NCBI RefSeq assembly: GCF_017939745.1
Contig: NZ_JAGKQQ010000001.1
Coordinates: forward strand, 1,984,001 to 2,048,000
From: Gemmata palustris
GTDB lineage: Bacteria; Planctomycetota; Planctomycetia; Gemmatales; Gemmataceae
Reading direction: 5' to 3'
Length of the DNA stretch: 64,000 bases
Under the pieces are notes generated by a model. The model searched no databases. It was not told the DNA's origin and was given only the letters and a program-made list of their open reading frames with translations. The stretch's first letter is position 1, and each line of letters begins with the position of its first letter. The position numbers and the translations under genes were made by a program. Of the stretch, positions 17,455 through 25,318 are shown piece by piece.

Positions 17455-18384
17455 ATGCCCGTTCTCTCCCACCCAAAACCCACCGACCGCGCACCGATTC
17501 CGTGTACCCGGGACATCGTCCTGTCGGACCTGGAGCGCGTCGAATCGTACCCCATGCTGTCGGACTCGGCCGTCCGAGCGGCGGCCCTGGCGAGCACCCC
17601 GGACGCATCGGCGGCCGAGGTCGCGGCCGTCATCCGCCGGGACAGTGTACTCACGGCGGCCGTTCTTCGTGTCGCGAACACGTGGACGTACCGCGGACGG
17701 GCGGAAGTCGGGGACGTGCTTCAGGCCGTCCTCCGAATCGGGCTGAAAGAGTGCGCGACCCTGGTTTGCGCGATCGGAATGCGAAACCTGTACAAGAGCC
17801 ACCCGCCGGAAGTCCAGAAGCGGTGCGACGTGTTGCTCCGGCACTCGCTGTTCGTGGCCCAGGTCGCGGCGGGGCTGGCGCGACTCACCGGGGCCGAATT
17901 CGAGGGAACGGAGTTCACCGCGGGGTTGCTGCACGACATCGGTCGGATCGTAGCCACCGTCAAGGTGCCCGAAACGGCCGAATCCGCGGACCCACTCGAT
18001 TTCCGTGAAGACGATGACACACTCGCCCATGAGCGGAACGTGCTGGGCATCGACCACTGTGCCATCGGGTACCAGTTCGCGACCCAGAACTCGTTGCCCG
18101 AGCCGGTCGTTCGGGTGATCCTGAACCACCACCGGCCCGGGGAAGAGAAGCTCCACCGCGAACTCGTCGCTCTCCTTTCCGCGGCTGATGCGCTCGCCAA
18201 CTACGTTCAGGACAAACACAAGGTCGCCGGGTTCGAGCCCGCGCGCCACTCGGCCTTCGCCATCCTGGTGACCGGCTGGCCCTCCGACCGCAAAGCGAAG
18301 TTCCGCAGCGCGTTCCCGGGCACGGTCGTCCAGGCGCTCCGGGACACCCGCGCGATGCTCAAAGCCTTCACACCCAGCGAGTGA
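17455..18384 (+). CDS. HDOD domain protein
   Basis: The 309-residue protein is built around an HDOD domain (~35-240). Landmarks are ILVLSDLERVESYP-like entry helices, VIRRDSVLTAAVLRVANT, and a later region that keeps HD-type metal residues (RHSLFVAQVAAGLA, then GLLHDIGRIV and ILNHHRPGEE). Most HDOD proteins lack phosphodiesterase residues; the LLHDIG and NHH motifs here leave activity possible. The start used is the ATG at 17455, 12 bp after GAAGGA; an ATG 11 codons upstream is also open. HDOD proteins act in signalling, often with cyclic-di-GMP or chemosensory systems, but no partner gene is adjacent. Confidence 0.85.
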   Translation: MPVLSHPKPTDRAPIPCTRDIVLSDLERVESYPMLSDSAVRAAALASTPDASAAEVAAVIRRDSVLTAAVLRVANTWTYRGRAEVGDVLQAVLRIGLKECATLVCAIGMRNLYKSHPPEVQKRCDVLLRHSLFVAQVAAGLARLTGAEFEGTEFTAGLLHDIGRIVATVKVPETAESADPLDFREDDDTLAHERNVLGIDHCAIGYQFATQNSLPEPVVRVILNHHRPGEEKLHRELVALLSAADALANYVQDKHKVAGFEPARHSAFAILVTGWPSDRKAKFRSAFPGTVVQALRDTRAMLKAFTPSE

Positions 18385-18518
18385 ACGGCCAGCGGATCGG
18401 GTCGGCCCCGCGGGGCGAACGCCTCATCGCTCGCAGAGCGAATCACGAGCGCCTGTAGACTTTCGCGAACCCGATCGGCACAATCGGGCTATTCTCCTGT
18501 CGCGAAAGCGAGCCCGCG

Positions 18519-20141
18519 ATGCCGCTCCCCTCCTATGCGCACGGCGCGTCCCCGGTTCCGCTACTCGGCGAAACGATCGGCGCGAACTTGCGTCGGACCG
18601 TCGAGCAGTTCGGCGGGCGCGATGCGCTCGTCGTGCGGCACCAGAACTTCCGCGCGACCTACCGCGAATTGTGGGAGCTGGTCGCGCGCGCAGCCTATGG
18701 ATTGATCGCGCGCGGGGTGAAAACCGGTGATCGCGTCGGGATCTGGGCACCCAATCGCTTCGAGTGGGTCGTGCTGCAATACGCGACCGCGCGCATCGGC
18801 GCGATCCTCGTGAACATTAATCCTGCGTACAAGGCCACCGAACTGGAATACGCGCTGAACAAGAGCGGCGTCGCCCTGCTCTGTTTGGCCCGCGGGTTCC
18901 GGCAAACGGATTACCTCGCGATCTTGAACCAAGTCCGCGACCGCTGTCCCGCGCTGCGTGCGGCACTCGTCATCGACTCCGAATGGGACGCCCTGCTCGC
19001 GGGCGCAGAAGCGACCAGCGAAGAGCGGCTCACAGAGATCGAAACCAAGCTCCAGTTCGATGACCCGATCAACATTCAGTACACGTCCGGCACGACGGGC
19101 TTCCCCAAAGGCGCGACGCTGTCGCACCACAACATCCTGAACAACGCCTTCTTCACCGCGGAGGGCCTCGGCTACACGGAACGCGACCGCGTCTGCGTGC
19201 CGGTGCCGTTCTACCACTGCTTCGGAATGGTGCTCGGGAACCTCGCGTGTACCACCCACGGCGCGTGCATCGTCGTGCCCGCGGAGTCGTTCGACCCGCT
19301 CGCGGTGCTGGAAACGGTTCAAGCCGAGCGCTGCACGTCACTCTACGGCGTGCCGACCATGTTCATCGCGGAACTCAACCACCCGCGGTTCGGCGAGTTC
19401 AACCTGTCTTCGCTCCGCACCGGTATCACCGCCGGCGCGCCGTGCCCGATCGAGGTGATGAAACAGATACAAACGCGGATGCACATGCGCGAAATCACCA
19501 ACGTGTGCGGCATGACGGAAACGTCACCGGCTTCAACACAGACCGGCCGCGACGACCCGCTCGAAAAGCGCGTCGCGACCGTCGGGCGCCCGGTTCCCCA
19601 CGCCGAGATCAAGATCATCGATCCCGCAACGGGAGCCGTCGTTCCGCGGGGCGTGCCGGGCGAGCAATGTACGCGCGGGTACATGGTGATGCTGGGCTAC
19701 TGGGACGACCCGGACGCGACCGCCCGCGCCATCGATTCCACCGGGTGGATGCACACCGGCGATCTCGCGGTCATGGACGACGAGGGGTATGTGAGCATCG
19801 TCGGCCGGCTCAAGGACGTCATCATTCGCGGCGGCGAAAACGTGTACCCGCGCGAGGTCGAAGAGTTCCTGCACACGATCCCCGGCGTCGCGGAGGCCCA
19901 GGTGATCGGCATCCCGTGCCCGAAGTACGGCGAAGAGGTCATGGCCTGGGTGCGGCTCCAGATCGGTGCGATCCTGACCGGAGACGACCTCTTCCTGGCC
20001 TGTCACGGGCGCATCGCAACGTACAAGATCCCGCGCCACTGGAAGTTCGTAGACACCTTCCCGATGACCGTTACGGGTAAGGTGCAGAAGTTCCGCATGC
20101 GCGAACTCGCGACCGCAGAACTACGCGGTGCGAGCGCGTAG
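18519..20141 (+). CDS. Acyl-CoA synthetase (AMP-binding, ACSF2/FadD-like)
   Basis: The 540-residue protein is a full-length ANL-superfamily acyl-CoA ligase. It activates a fatty acid with ATP to acyl-AMP and then forms acyl-CoA. The P-loop motif is YTSGTTGFPKGATLSHHN (~191-208). The A5 motif is GMTETSPASTQT, the A7/A8 region is TGDLAVMDDEGYVSIVGRLKD followed by GGENVYPREVEEFL, and the catalytic lysine is in TVTGKVQKFR near the C-terminus. The motif set and length fit medium/long-chain ACSF2-type enzymes. The gene is probably monocistronic; the next gene starts 83 bp later. Confidence 0.92.
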   Translation: MPLPSYAHGASPVPLLGETIGANLRRTVEQFGGRDALVVRHQNFRATYRELWELVARAAYGLIARGVKTGDRVGIWAPNRFEWVVLQYATARIGAILVNINPAYKATELEYALNKSGVALLCLARGFRQTDYLAILNQVRDRCPALRAALVIDSEWDALLAGAEATSEERLTEIETKLQFDDPINIQYTSGTTGFPKGATLSHHNILNNAFFTAEGLGYTERDRVCVPVPFYHCFGMVLGNLACTTHGACIVVPAESFDPLAVLETVQAERCTSLYGVPTMFIAELNHPRFGEFNLSSLRTGITAGAPCPIEVMKQIQTRMHMREITNVCGMTETSPASTQTGRDDPLEKRVATVGRPVPHAEIKIIDPATGAVVPRGVPGEQCTRGYMVMLGYWDDPDATARAIDSTGWMHTGDLAVMDDEGYVSIVGRLKDVIIRGGENVYPREVEEFLHTIPGVAEAQVIGIPCPKYGEEVMAWVRLQIGAILTGDDLFLACHGRIATYKIPRHWKFVDTFPMTVTGKVQKFRMRELATAELRGASA

Positions 20142-20224
20142 AGAGCGCTTGCCTTTCGTGGAACCACAACCGACAATCCACCGATTCCTACCTCACTCGC
20201 TCGTCCCACGCGCAGAGTCAGCAC

Positions 20225-22864
20225 ATGACCCCGATCGTCTTTTCCGCCCTCGTCGCGCTCGCGACCGCCGCTCCACCGCCGACCGAGAAGATCGACCACT
20301 GGGTGCCCGCGACCGCGCACGCGATCCCGAAAGAAACGGCCCCCGAAGGCGAGGGCTATTTCTCGATCATCGAGGGGCACAACGGGAAGCTCTACATCGG
20401 CACGCACGCGAACGGCGTAAACGCCTGGCTCGTCGAGTTCGACCCGAAAACGAAGCAAATGAAGGTGGTCGTCGATTGCCACAAGGTGATCGGAAAAGAC
20501 CTCAAGGGGTTCGGTTCACAGGCCAAGATCCACACGCGAAACAACGTCGGTGCGAGCGGGAAAATCTACTTCGGCACCAAGCAGGGGTACCCCGACAAGT
20601 CCGAGACGCGCGAAGACTACCCCGGCGGGTACCCGATGGTCTACGACCCGAAGACCGGCGAAACGAAGGTGTACGACATCCCGGTGAAGCACCACGGGAT
20701 CAACAGCATCACGCCCGACGAGAGCCGCGGAGTCGCGTACATTTCGACGTGCTCGGACGGGCGCCCCGGACCCGGCGAAAGTTCGATCTTCCTCGTTCTC
20801 GACCTGAAGACGGGCAAGTACCGCGAACTGATCGACACAAAACACATCTACGGCTTCATCGTGCTGGACCACCTGGGCCGCGCCTATCACCCGCTGTTGG
20901 GCGGCGAAATCGCGCGCTACGATCCGAAGACCGACAAGCTCGACAAGTTGAAGCAGACCATCGACGGGAAAGAGCCGAAGCTCGATCCGAACCTGGTGGA
21001 GCAGCCGCGAGGCCACCCCATTAATTGGGACACGTCGCCCGACGGCAAGACGCTCTACTGCGTGCCGATGAGCAGCAACCACCTGTACGCCTACGACCTG
21101 ACTGCCGCGGGCGACACGCTCCCGGGGCGCGACCTCGGCCCACTCGTGCCAGGCGCAAAGGGGACGGATTGCAGGGCGATGTGCGTCGGGCCGAAGGGGG
21201 ACGTGTGGGTTTCCGTCACACGATCGAGCGCGTGGGGAATCAACCTGCACCACGCGGTGAGCTACGCGCCCGGCACCGGGGCACCCAAGGATCACGGGCC
21301 GGTCGCAATTAAGAACCCCGATTACACCGCGTTCGTGGGGAAAGACGGCAAACCGCTCCCGTACCACGCGGGCACGTTCAAAACGCCCGAAGGCGTCACG
21401 ACTTCGCGCTACGTTACGCTCGGCGTTTGCCAAACGAAGGCGGGTGGTGTGTATGTGCTGATGCTCAGTCCGTACACGGTGCTGGAACTCGCCCCCAAAG
21501 CCGTCCCGACCGCGAACACGTCCGAAAGCAAGGACGAACTGTTCGTTGCGAAGCCGCTTACCGAGAAGAACAGTTTCACACCCGGGATCGAAGGCCCGGC
21601 GTGCGACGCGGCCGGGAATCTTTACGTTGTGAATCTGAAGAAGAACGGCGACATCGCGCGCGTCACGCCCGACGGCAAAACGGAAGTGTTCGTGGAGCTA
21701 CCGAACAAGAGCGTCGGGAACGGCATCGTGTTCGACAAGAACGAGTTCATGTTCGTAGCGGATTACACAGGGCACAACGTCCTCAAGATCGACCCGAAGA
21801 CGAAGAAGATCGAGGTATTCGCCCACGAACCGACCATGAACCAGCCGAACGATCTCGCCATCGCGCCGGACGGCACCCTGTACGCGAGCGACCCCAATTG
21901 GGGAAAAAGCACGGGTCAACTCTGGAAGATCAGCACGAACGGAAAAATCACGAAAGTGGCGAGCGACATGGGCACCACGAACGGCATCGAGGTGAGCCCG
22001 GACGGGAAGCTACTCTACGTTAACGAAAGCGCGCAGCAAAACGTGTGGTCGTTCCCGATCAAGACGGATGGGAGCCTCGGCGAAAAGACGCTCCTGAAGA
22101 AGTTCGACGACCACGGCTTCGACGGCATGCGCTGCGACACCGCCGGCAACCTGTACATCACGCGATACGGTGCGGGTACGGTGGTGAAGCTCTCCCCGGA
22201 GGGCAAAATCCTGAAGGAAATCGCCGTGTTGGGCAAGCAGCCGAGCAACATCTGCTTCGGCGGCCCCGACGGTCGCACCGCTTACGTAACTGAGGTGGAG
22301 TTCAACCGCGTCGTGCAGTTTCGCGTTGATACTCCGGGGCTCGCGTGGGAGCGGGCACAGAAGCTCGAACCGGGAACGGTCGAACTCTTCAACGGCAAGG
22401 ATCTGACCGGGTGGGGCTACAAGTCGGGTGACAAGTTCGAGTCGTTCGACGGCAAAATAGAAGCGTCCGACAAGCGCTACACCGCGAAGGACGGCGTTCT
22501 GACCGTGAACCCCGGGAAGGGACTTCAGCAACTCTGGACCGGTGCGAAGTTCCCCAAAGACTTCGAGCTGCGCCTGGAGTTCCGCGCGGCGGTGAACGCG
22601 GACAGCGGGCTGTTCGTTCGCGGACCACAACTCCAGGTGCGGGACTACTTCGTTGCCGGGCCGTACAAGGAACTGAAAAAGTACAAACCCCAAGACTGGA
22701 ACGAAATTGTGGTCGTGGTGAAGGGAGAGGTCGCGTACTGCACGTGCAACGGCGAAGTGCTGGAGGCGAAGTTCAAGCTCCCCGCGACCGGTCCCATCGG
22801 TCTGGAAGCGGACCGCGGGCAGATGGAGTACCGTAAGATCCGGCTGAAAGAGCTCGCAAAATGA
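20225..22864 (+). CDS. Exported beta-propeller (SMP-30-like) fused to DUF1080
   Basis: The 879-residue protein has a short signal peptide (MTPIVFSALVALATAAP). Residues ~30-440 form repeated propeller strands with VYDPKTGETKVYDIP- and LVLDLKTGKYRELIDT-type units. Residues ~440-710 form an SMP-30/gluconolactonase or NHL-like propeller (GPACDAAGNLYVVNLKKNG, MNQPNDLAIAPDGTLYASD, GTTNGIEVSPDGKLLYVNE). The last ~170 residues are DUF1080/3-keto-disaccharide hydrolase-like (GTVELFNGKDLTGW, FELRLEFRAAVNADSGLFVRG). DUF1080 is a concanavalin-like fold linked to glycoside breakdown. Two propellers plus a lectin-like domain suggest a periplasmic sugar-acting or carbohydrate-binding protein. The reaction is not certain. 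Confidence 0.85.
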   Translation: MTPIVFSALVALATAAPPPTEKIDHWVPATAHAIPKETAPEGEGYFSIIEGHNGKLYIGTHANGVNAWLVEFDPKTKQMKVVVDCHKVIGKDLKGFGSQAKIHTRNNVGASGKIYFGTKQGYPDKSETREDYPGGYPMVYDPKTGETKVYDIPVKHHGINSITPDESRGVAYISTCSDGRPGPGESSIFLVLDLKTGKYRELIDTKHIYGFIVLDHLGRAYHPLLGGEIARYDPKTDKLDKLKQTIDGKEPKLDPNLVEQPRGHPINWDTSPDGKTLYCVPMSSNHLYAYDLTAAGDTLPGRDLGPLVPGAKGTDCRAMCVGPKGDVWVSVTRSSAWGINLHHAVSYAPGTGAPKDHGPVAIKNPDYTAFVGKDGKPLPYHAGTFKTPEGVTTSRYVTLGVCQTKAGGVYVLMLSPYTVLELAPKAVPTANTSESKDELFVAKPLTEKNSFTPGIEGPACDAAGNLYVVNLKKNGDIARVTPDGKTEVFVELPNKSVGNGIVFDKNEFMFVADYTGHNVLKIDPKTKKIEVFAHEPTMNQPNDLAIAPDGTLYASDPNWGKSTGQLWKISTNGKITKVASDMGTTNGIEVSPDGKLLYVNESAQQNVWSFPIKTDGSLGEKTLLKKFDDHGFDGMRCDTAGNLYITRYGAGTVVKLSPEGKILKEIAVLGKQPSNICFGGPDGRTAYVTEVEFNRVVQFRVDTPGLAWERAQKLEPGTVELFNGKDLTGWGYKSGDKFESFDGKIEASDKRYTAKDGVLTVNPGKGLQQLWTGAKFPKDFELRLEFRAAVNADSGLFVRGPQLQVRDYFVAGPYKELKKYKPQDWNEIVVVVKGEVAYCTCNGEVLEAKFKLPATGPIGLEADRGQMEYRKIRLKELAK

Positions 22865-22923
22865 TCGAATCCCGTGGGTGAGTGTGCGCACCGAACCACG
22901 ACATCGACCGGAACGTCGTCGCT

Positions 22924-22945
22924 TCTTCCCCAAAGAAGGGGAAGA
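22924..22945. terminator. Hairpin between convergent genes (bidirectional terminator candidate)
   Basis: TCTTCCCC (22924-22931) pairs with GGGGAAGA (22938-22945) across a 6-nt loop. It lies in the 93-bp gap between the convergent propeller-DUF1080 and prenyltransferase-repeat genes. There is no T-tract, so factor-independent termination is uncertain. Confidence 0.45.
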
Positions 22946-22957
22946 GGCCCCGCCGCA

Positions 22958-24109
22958 CTACTTCTGCAAAATGGGGAGATAGTTGTTGGGCAACTGGAGC
23001 ACGATGAGGCTCATCGCGGTGGCGTAGGAGGTGCCGTGGAAGTGGTCGCTCCAGGTGCCGCCGTTGGCCCGGGCGCGGCCCAGGAGCTCGTCGCGGATCG
23101 CCGGGAACCAGGTGCGCCAGTAGTCGCCCCCGGCCGACCACATCGCCAGGGCCGCGTAGTACTGGCCGTAGTAGTAGTGCGCCGGGGGCAGCTCGCGCTG
23201 GTTGAACTGGCGGTTGGGCGTGAACTGCTGCAGGTACCGCAGCCCGCGCTCGATGGCCGCGTTGTTCGCCTTCTCGTCCTCGGGGATGCTCGCGCTGTAC
23301 AGCCCGACGACCGCCGCGGCGCTCCGCGCGAACGCCGACGGCCCCGTGCCCTTGAAGTAACTGAACCCGCCGTCGGCCACCTGGCACTCGCGGATGTACT
23401 TCGCGCCGCGCCGCACGACGTCCTTGCGCACGAACACGCCCGCGTTCCGGGCCGCGCGCAGGCCCATCATCATCGCGACCGTCACCGACACGTCCGCGAA
23501 CGGGGCGTTGGGCTCGTACCGCCACCCGCCCTCGGTGTTTTGTGCGCTCACCCCGAACGCGGTCGCCTTCTCGAGCACCGCGCGCACGCGCTTCTGGCGC
23601 TGGGCCTCGGGCAGCATCCCGCACACTTCCGCGAGGAACAGGCTCGCGAACCCGTGGCTGTACATCGCGCTGGGCTGATTGCTGATGCGCCCGAACTGGT
23701 TGTCGCTCAGAAACCCGGGGTTTGTGCCCGCCACCAGCCCGGTGACGTAGTCGACCACCCTGCTCACGTTCTTCCCGAACTTCCCGCGCCCGGGCTGGTG
23801 CCCGGCCCCGAGCAGGGCCAGCCCGCTCAGCCCCGTGATCCCCGCCGTGGCCCCGCCGATGCGGTCCCCGAACGACCCGTCGGCGCCCTGGCTCTGCGCG
23901 AGCAGCGCGAGCCCGCGGTCGATGGCCAATTGCGTGTCCGGGGTGATGAACTCGGCGCCCGTGTCCGACCGCGGGGCGGCCGGTTCGTCCGCGCGCGGTC
24001 CGCCGCCCGGTTGGGCGAACCCGCCCAGGTGGAGCGCGGCCACGGACCCGCCCACCGCCGTTGCCCGGAAGAAGTCGCGCCGCGACACGGACCGCAGGGG
24101 GTTACGCAT
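22958..24109 (-). CDS. Exported prenyltransferase/squalene-oxidase repeat protein, Tat signal
   Basis: The 383-residue protein starts best at the ATG at 24109, giving a twin-arginine signal (SVSRRDFFRATAVGGSVAAL). The body is an alpha/alpha toroid with repeated QSQGADGSFGD-, ATAFGVSAQNTEGGWRYEP- and CQVADGGFSYFKGTGPSAFARSAAA-type motifs of prenyltransferase and squalene-oxidase repeats. The catalytic DxDD or DCTAE of true squalene cyclases is not seen, so it is probably not a terpene cyclase. Such exported toroids are common in planctomycetes and often accompany BatA/VWA clusters. The DUF4175-like and BatA fusion genes lie upstream in the same orientation, beyond a repeat element. Confidence 0.85.
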   Translation of the reverse strand: MRNPLRSVSRRDFFRATAVGGSVAALHLGGFAQPGGGPRADEPAAPRSDTGAEFITPDTQLAIDRGLALLAQSQGADGSFGDRIGGATAGITGLSGLALLGAGHQPGRGKFGKNVSRVVDYVTGLVAGTNPGFLSDNQFGRISNQPSAMYSHGFASLFLAEVCGMLPEAQRQKRVRAVLEKATAFGVSAQNTEGGWRYEPNAPFADVSVTVAMMMGLRAARNAGVFVRKDVVRRGAKYIRECQVADGGFSYFKGTGPSAFARSAAAVVGLYSASIPEDEKANNAAIERGLRYLQQFTPNRQFNQRELPPAHYYYGQYYAALAMWSAGGDYWRTWFPAIRDELLGRARANGGTWSDHFHGTSYATAMSLIVLQLPNNYLPILQK

Positions 24110-24215
24110 GAATCGGGAACCTTCGGTGGGCACGCTTCGATTGTATACCGGGTTCGGGCATTACGCCGAACGTGTTGTTTACATTTGCGATGGTGCTGTA
24201 CCTGGGAGTATTTGT

Positions 24216-24391
24216 TTTTGTAGGGTGGGTCAAGGCTCTGCGCAGGCCCACCATCTCCCTGCGAACTGAAGCACGACCCGTGGGCCGCCGTTTCCTGATG
24301 GACGCCACCCTGAAAAGGCAGACCCGTGGCCATACTGAGAGCTGAAGCACGACTGGTGGGCCTGCGCGAAGCCTTGACCCACCCTACAAAA
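24216..24391. repeat. 176-bp inverted-repeat element (38-bp arms, MITE/BIME-like)
   Basis: Arms 24216-24253 and 24354-24391 are reverse complements with a two-base difference near the middle (CT versus TC). Each arm contains its own GGTGGG/CCCACC stem, so each is a hairpin unit. Inside lie two direct copies of CTGAAGCACGAC followed by GTGGGCC. It occupies the gap between two minus-strand genes. I saw no transposase, so mobilisation would be in trans. Confidence 0.85.
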
Positions 24392-24403
24392 CTACAAAAC
24401 AAA

Positions 24404-25264
24404 TCACTTCTTCGGGTCGCCGGGCTTCATGCCTTTTTCCGAGAGCGACGAATAGTACAGCCGGAGCAGTTCCGCGTACTTCGGCGTGAAGTCTTCCTTG
24501 TAATACTGCGACATCTGCTGGCGGAGCTTGTCCGGCAGGTGCCCCCACACGTCCTTCGCGACGTCCTCCTCGAACGGCAGCGACGGCTTGCCGGTCTTCG
24601 CCGTGCCCATCGGGTTCCCGCCGGTCGTACCCGGGGGGCCTTTCGGCTCGGTCCCGCCCTTTTTGGGGTCGTTCTCCGACTTGTTCGGCTCCTTCGCGTT
24701 GCCTCCCGGCTCCTTTTTGGAATCGTTCATCGGATCGCCCATGCGCGGCTTGCGCCCCATCGGCTGTGAGTCCCCCATCCCGCCGCCCATTGGGGGCGGA
24801 TCACCCATATTCATACCGCCCATCGGCATGTCGTTTTTCATGGGCGTGTCGTTCTTCATCGGCATGCCCGTGTTCATCATCGGGTCTTTCTTATCGCTCT
24901 TGTCTTTATCCTTGTCCTTCTCTTTGTCTTTATCCTTGTCGGGCTGCGGGGGCGGCGGGTTCTCCTGCTGGTTGATGAGTGCATCGATGTCGGACAGGAT
25001 CTTGCCCTGGGTCTTGCGCGTGTCGGTGCCCGTATCGGTCTTCGCGAGCTTGTCGCCGACGTCCTTCGAGTTCTCGATGATGCGCTTGACGGTGACGGCC
25101 GGGTCTTCGCCCTTCGCGGGCGGTTCCGGGGGCGGGACCGGGTCGCGGGTACCGTCGGGCCGGATCTCGCGGGGCGGCGGGGCGACGGGCACCTCGGCCC
25201 CCGCCCGCGCGTTCGCGAGGGAACCCACCGCAGCGAACAGCACGAGAAACGAGACGCGGTTCAT
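24404..25264 (-). CDS. Exported K/D/P/M/G-rich low-complexity protein
   Basis: The 286-residue protein has a signal peptide (MNRVSFLVLFAAVGSLANA). The middle is biased: Pro-rich stretches, then KDKDKEKDKDKDK, then Met/Gly repeats (MGGMNMGDPPPMGGGMGDS), then a Lys/Pro/Gly segment. Two ordered parts can be seen. One is at ~55-95 (VKRIIENSKDVGDKLAKTD). The other is the last ~55 residues (WGHLPDKLRQQMSQYYKEDFTPKYAELLRLYYSSLSEKG), which resembles the C-terminal 'LP.R.R' end found in planctomycete proteins beside DUF4175-like genes. It follows the DUF4175-like gene by 54 bp and is probably co-transcribed with it. Function is unknown. Confidence 0.75.
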   Translation of the reverse strand: MNRVSFLVLFAAVGSLANARAGAEVPVAPPPREIRPDGTRDPVPPPEPPAKGEDPAVTVKRIIENSKDVGDKLAKTDTGTDTRKTQGKILSDIDALINQQENPPPPQPDKDKDKEKDKDKDKSDKKDPMMNTGMPMKNDTPMKNDMPMGGMNMGDPPPMGGGMGDSQPMGRKPRMGDPMNDSKKEPGGNAKEPNKSENDPKKGGTEPKGPPGTTGGNPMGTAKTGKPSLPFEEDVAKDVWGHLPDKLRQQMSQYYKEDFTPKYAELLRLYYSSLSEKGMKPGDPKK

Positions 25265-25318
25265 GGGTCACCTGCTGTAAGGTCGAGCGTGAGAAAGTAC
25301 AAACGAGCCGGCACCACG

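Noticed and set aside
22958-24109. Squalene-hopene cyclase
   Set aside because: Only the repeat motifs are present; the catalytic DxDD is not seen, and the protein is half the length of a cyclase.
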